From: CAXBDP01 sp964598395
Lineage (GTDB): Bacteria > Bacteroidota > Bacteroidia > Cytophagales > Cyclobacteriaceae
DNA length: 64,000 nt
Assembly (NCBI GenBank): GCA_964598395.1
Contig: CAZRBW010000001.1
Coordinates: 1-64,000, forward strand
Reading direction: 5' to 3'
This document shows, in pieces, positions 63,953 to 64,000 of this stretch. Both the position numbers and the translations under genes were made by a program. Position 1 is the stretch's first letter. Each line of letters starts with the position of its first letter. The notes below the pieces were generated by a model. That model saw only the letters and a program-made list of their open reading frames with translations, did no database searches and was not told where the DNA came from.

Positions 63953-64000
63953 ATGAAAAGTGGCGAAATATTGATTCTAAACAAATTTGATTCCTTGCAG
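63953..64000 (+). CDS. Possible start of a gene cut by the window edge
   Basis: From the ATG at 63953 a frame of 16 codons runs open to the right edge (MKSGEILILNKFDSLQ). It follows AT-rich sequence and diverges from the acyl-CoA ligase gene. Too short to identify. Confidence 0.3.
   Translation, partial: MKSGEILILNKFDSLQ

Noticed and set aside
1..64000. tRNA, rRNA, CRISPR or insertion sequences
   Set aside because: No gap shows a cloverleaf-like arm with the TTCGA loop, no regularly spaced repeats occur, and no transposase gene was recognised.

Overview
The window reads as chromosomal DNA of a low-GC Bacteroidota bacterium, most likely of the class Cytophagia. I judge this from a secreted protease with a type IX secretion (T9SS) C-terminal tail, candidate -7 promoter elements of the Bacteroidota form TAnnTTTG, little use of Shine-Dalgarno sites, several TTG and GTG starts, and typical families (RibBA fusion, Mrp with Nfu, M23-MerR-DprA order, DUF4369/TlpA lipoprotein). 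No rRNA, tRNA, CRISPR array, insertion sequence or prophage was seen. About 56 protein genes fill the window.

Layout. 0-6 kb: the tail of a phytoene-desaturase-like oxidoreductase, then a leftward run mrp, nfu, a T9SS-exported M43 metalloprotease and a Gre-like gene. 6-12 kb: dnaG, ribBA, a secreted unknown, a CPBP membrane protease and a small membrane protein. 11.5-19 kb: HD and Ppx/GppA hydrolases leftward, then a SAM-I riboswitch driving metH and metF, followed by an HMG-CoA lyase. 19-28 kb: leftward M23 peptidase, MerR regulator and dprA; rightward alaS, gatB and a thioredoxin-like lipoprotein. 28-32 kb: an accessory-looking stretch with a Pycsar-type membrane effector without a cyclase, a CotH-like secreted protein and a purple acid phosphatase. 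32-37 kb: MBL hydrolase, cold-shock protein, acyl desaturase, ECF sigma factor and a DEAD-box helicase with an RGG tail. 37-46 kb: L,D-transpeptidase, a frameshifted c-type cytochrome gene, a TauE/SafE exporter, an exonuclease/GIY-YIG fusion, a cysteine-cluster protein, a TPR protein, a sodium:solute symporter and a nucleotidyltransferase. 46-52 kb: a LolA-like protein and three tandem secreted amidohydrolases. 52-64 kb: ankyrin and sirtuin genes, TerC, a trypsin-like protease, menC, a PepSY protein, queA, mscS, trkA-trkH and an acyl-CoA ligase.

The strongest unexplained signal is not a gene. The octamer GCGGGAGG (complement CCTCCCGC) occurs 32 times by my reading, about once per 2 kb, where base composition predicts well under one copy. 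It lies on both strands, in all three codon frames and between genes, and twice forms an inverted pair making a terminator-like stem. It differs from E. coli Chi (GCTGGTGG) at two positions and from one Haemophilus Chi form (G[C/G]TGGAGG) at one. I propose it is this lineage's Chi-like recombination signal or a DNA-uptake-type word. Other items of note are the three-way switch of the metH riboswitch, the one-base deletion that puts the haem motif of a cytochrome gene out of frame, the amidohydrolase trio in which only the middle member keeps its metal ligands, and the cyclase-less Pycsar-type effector.
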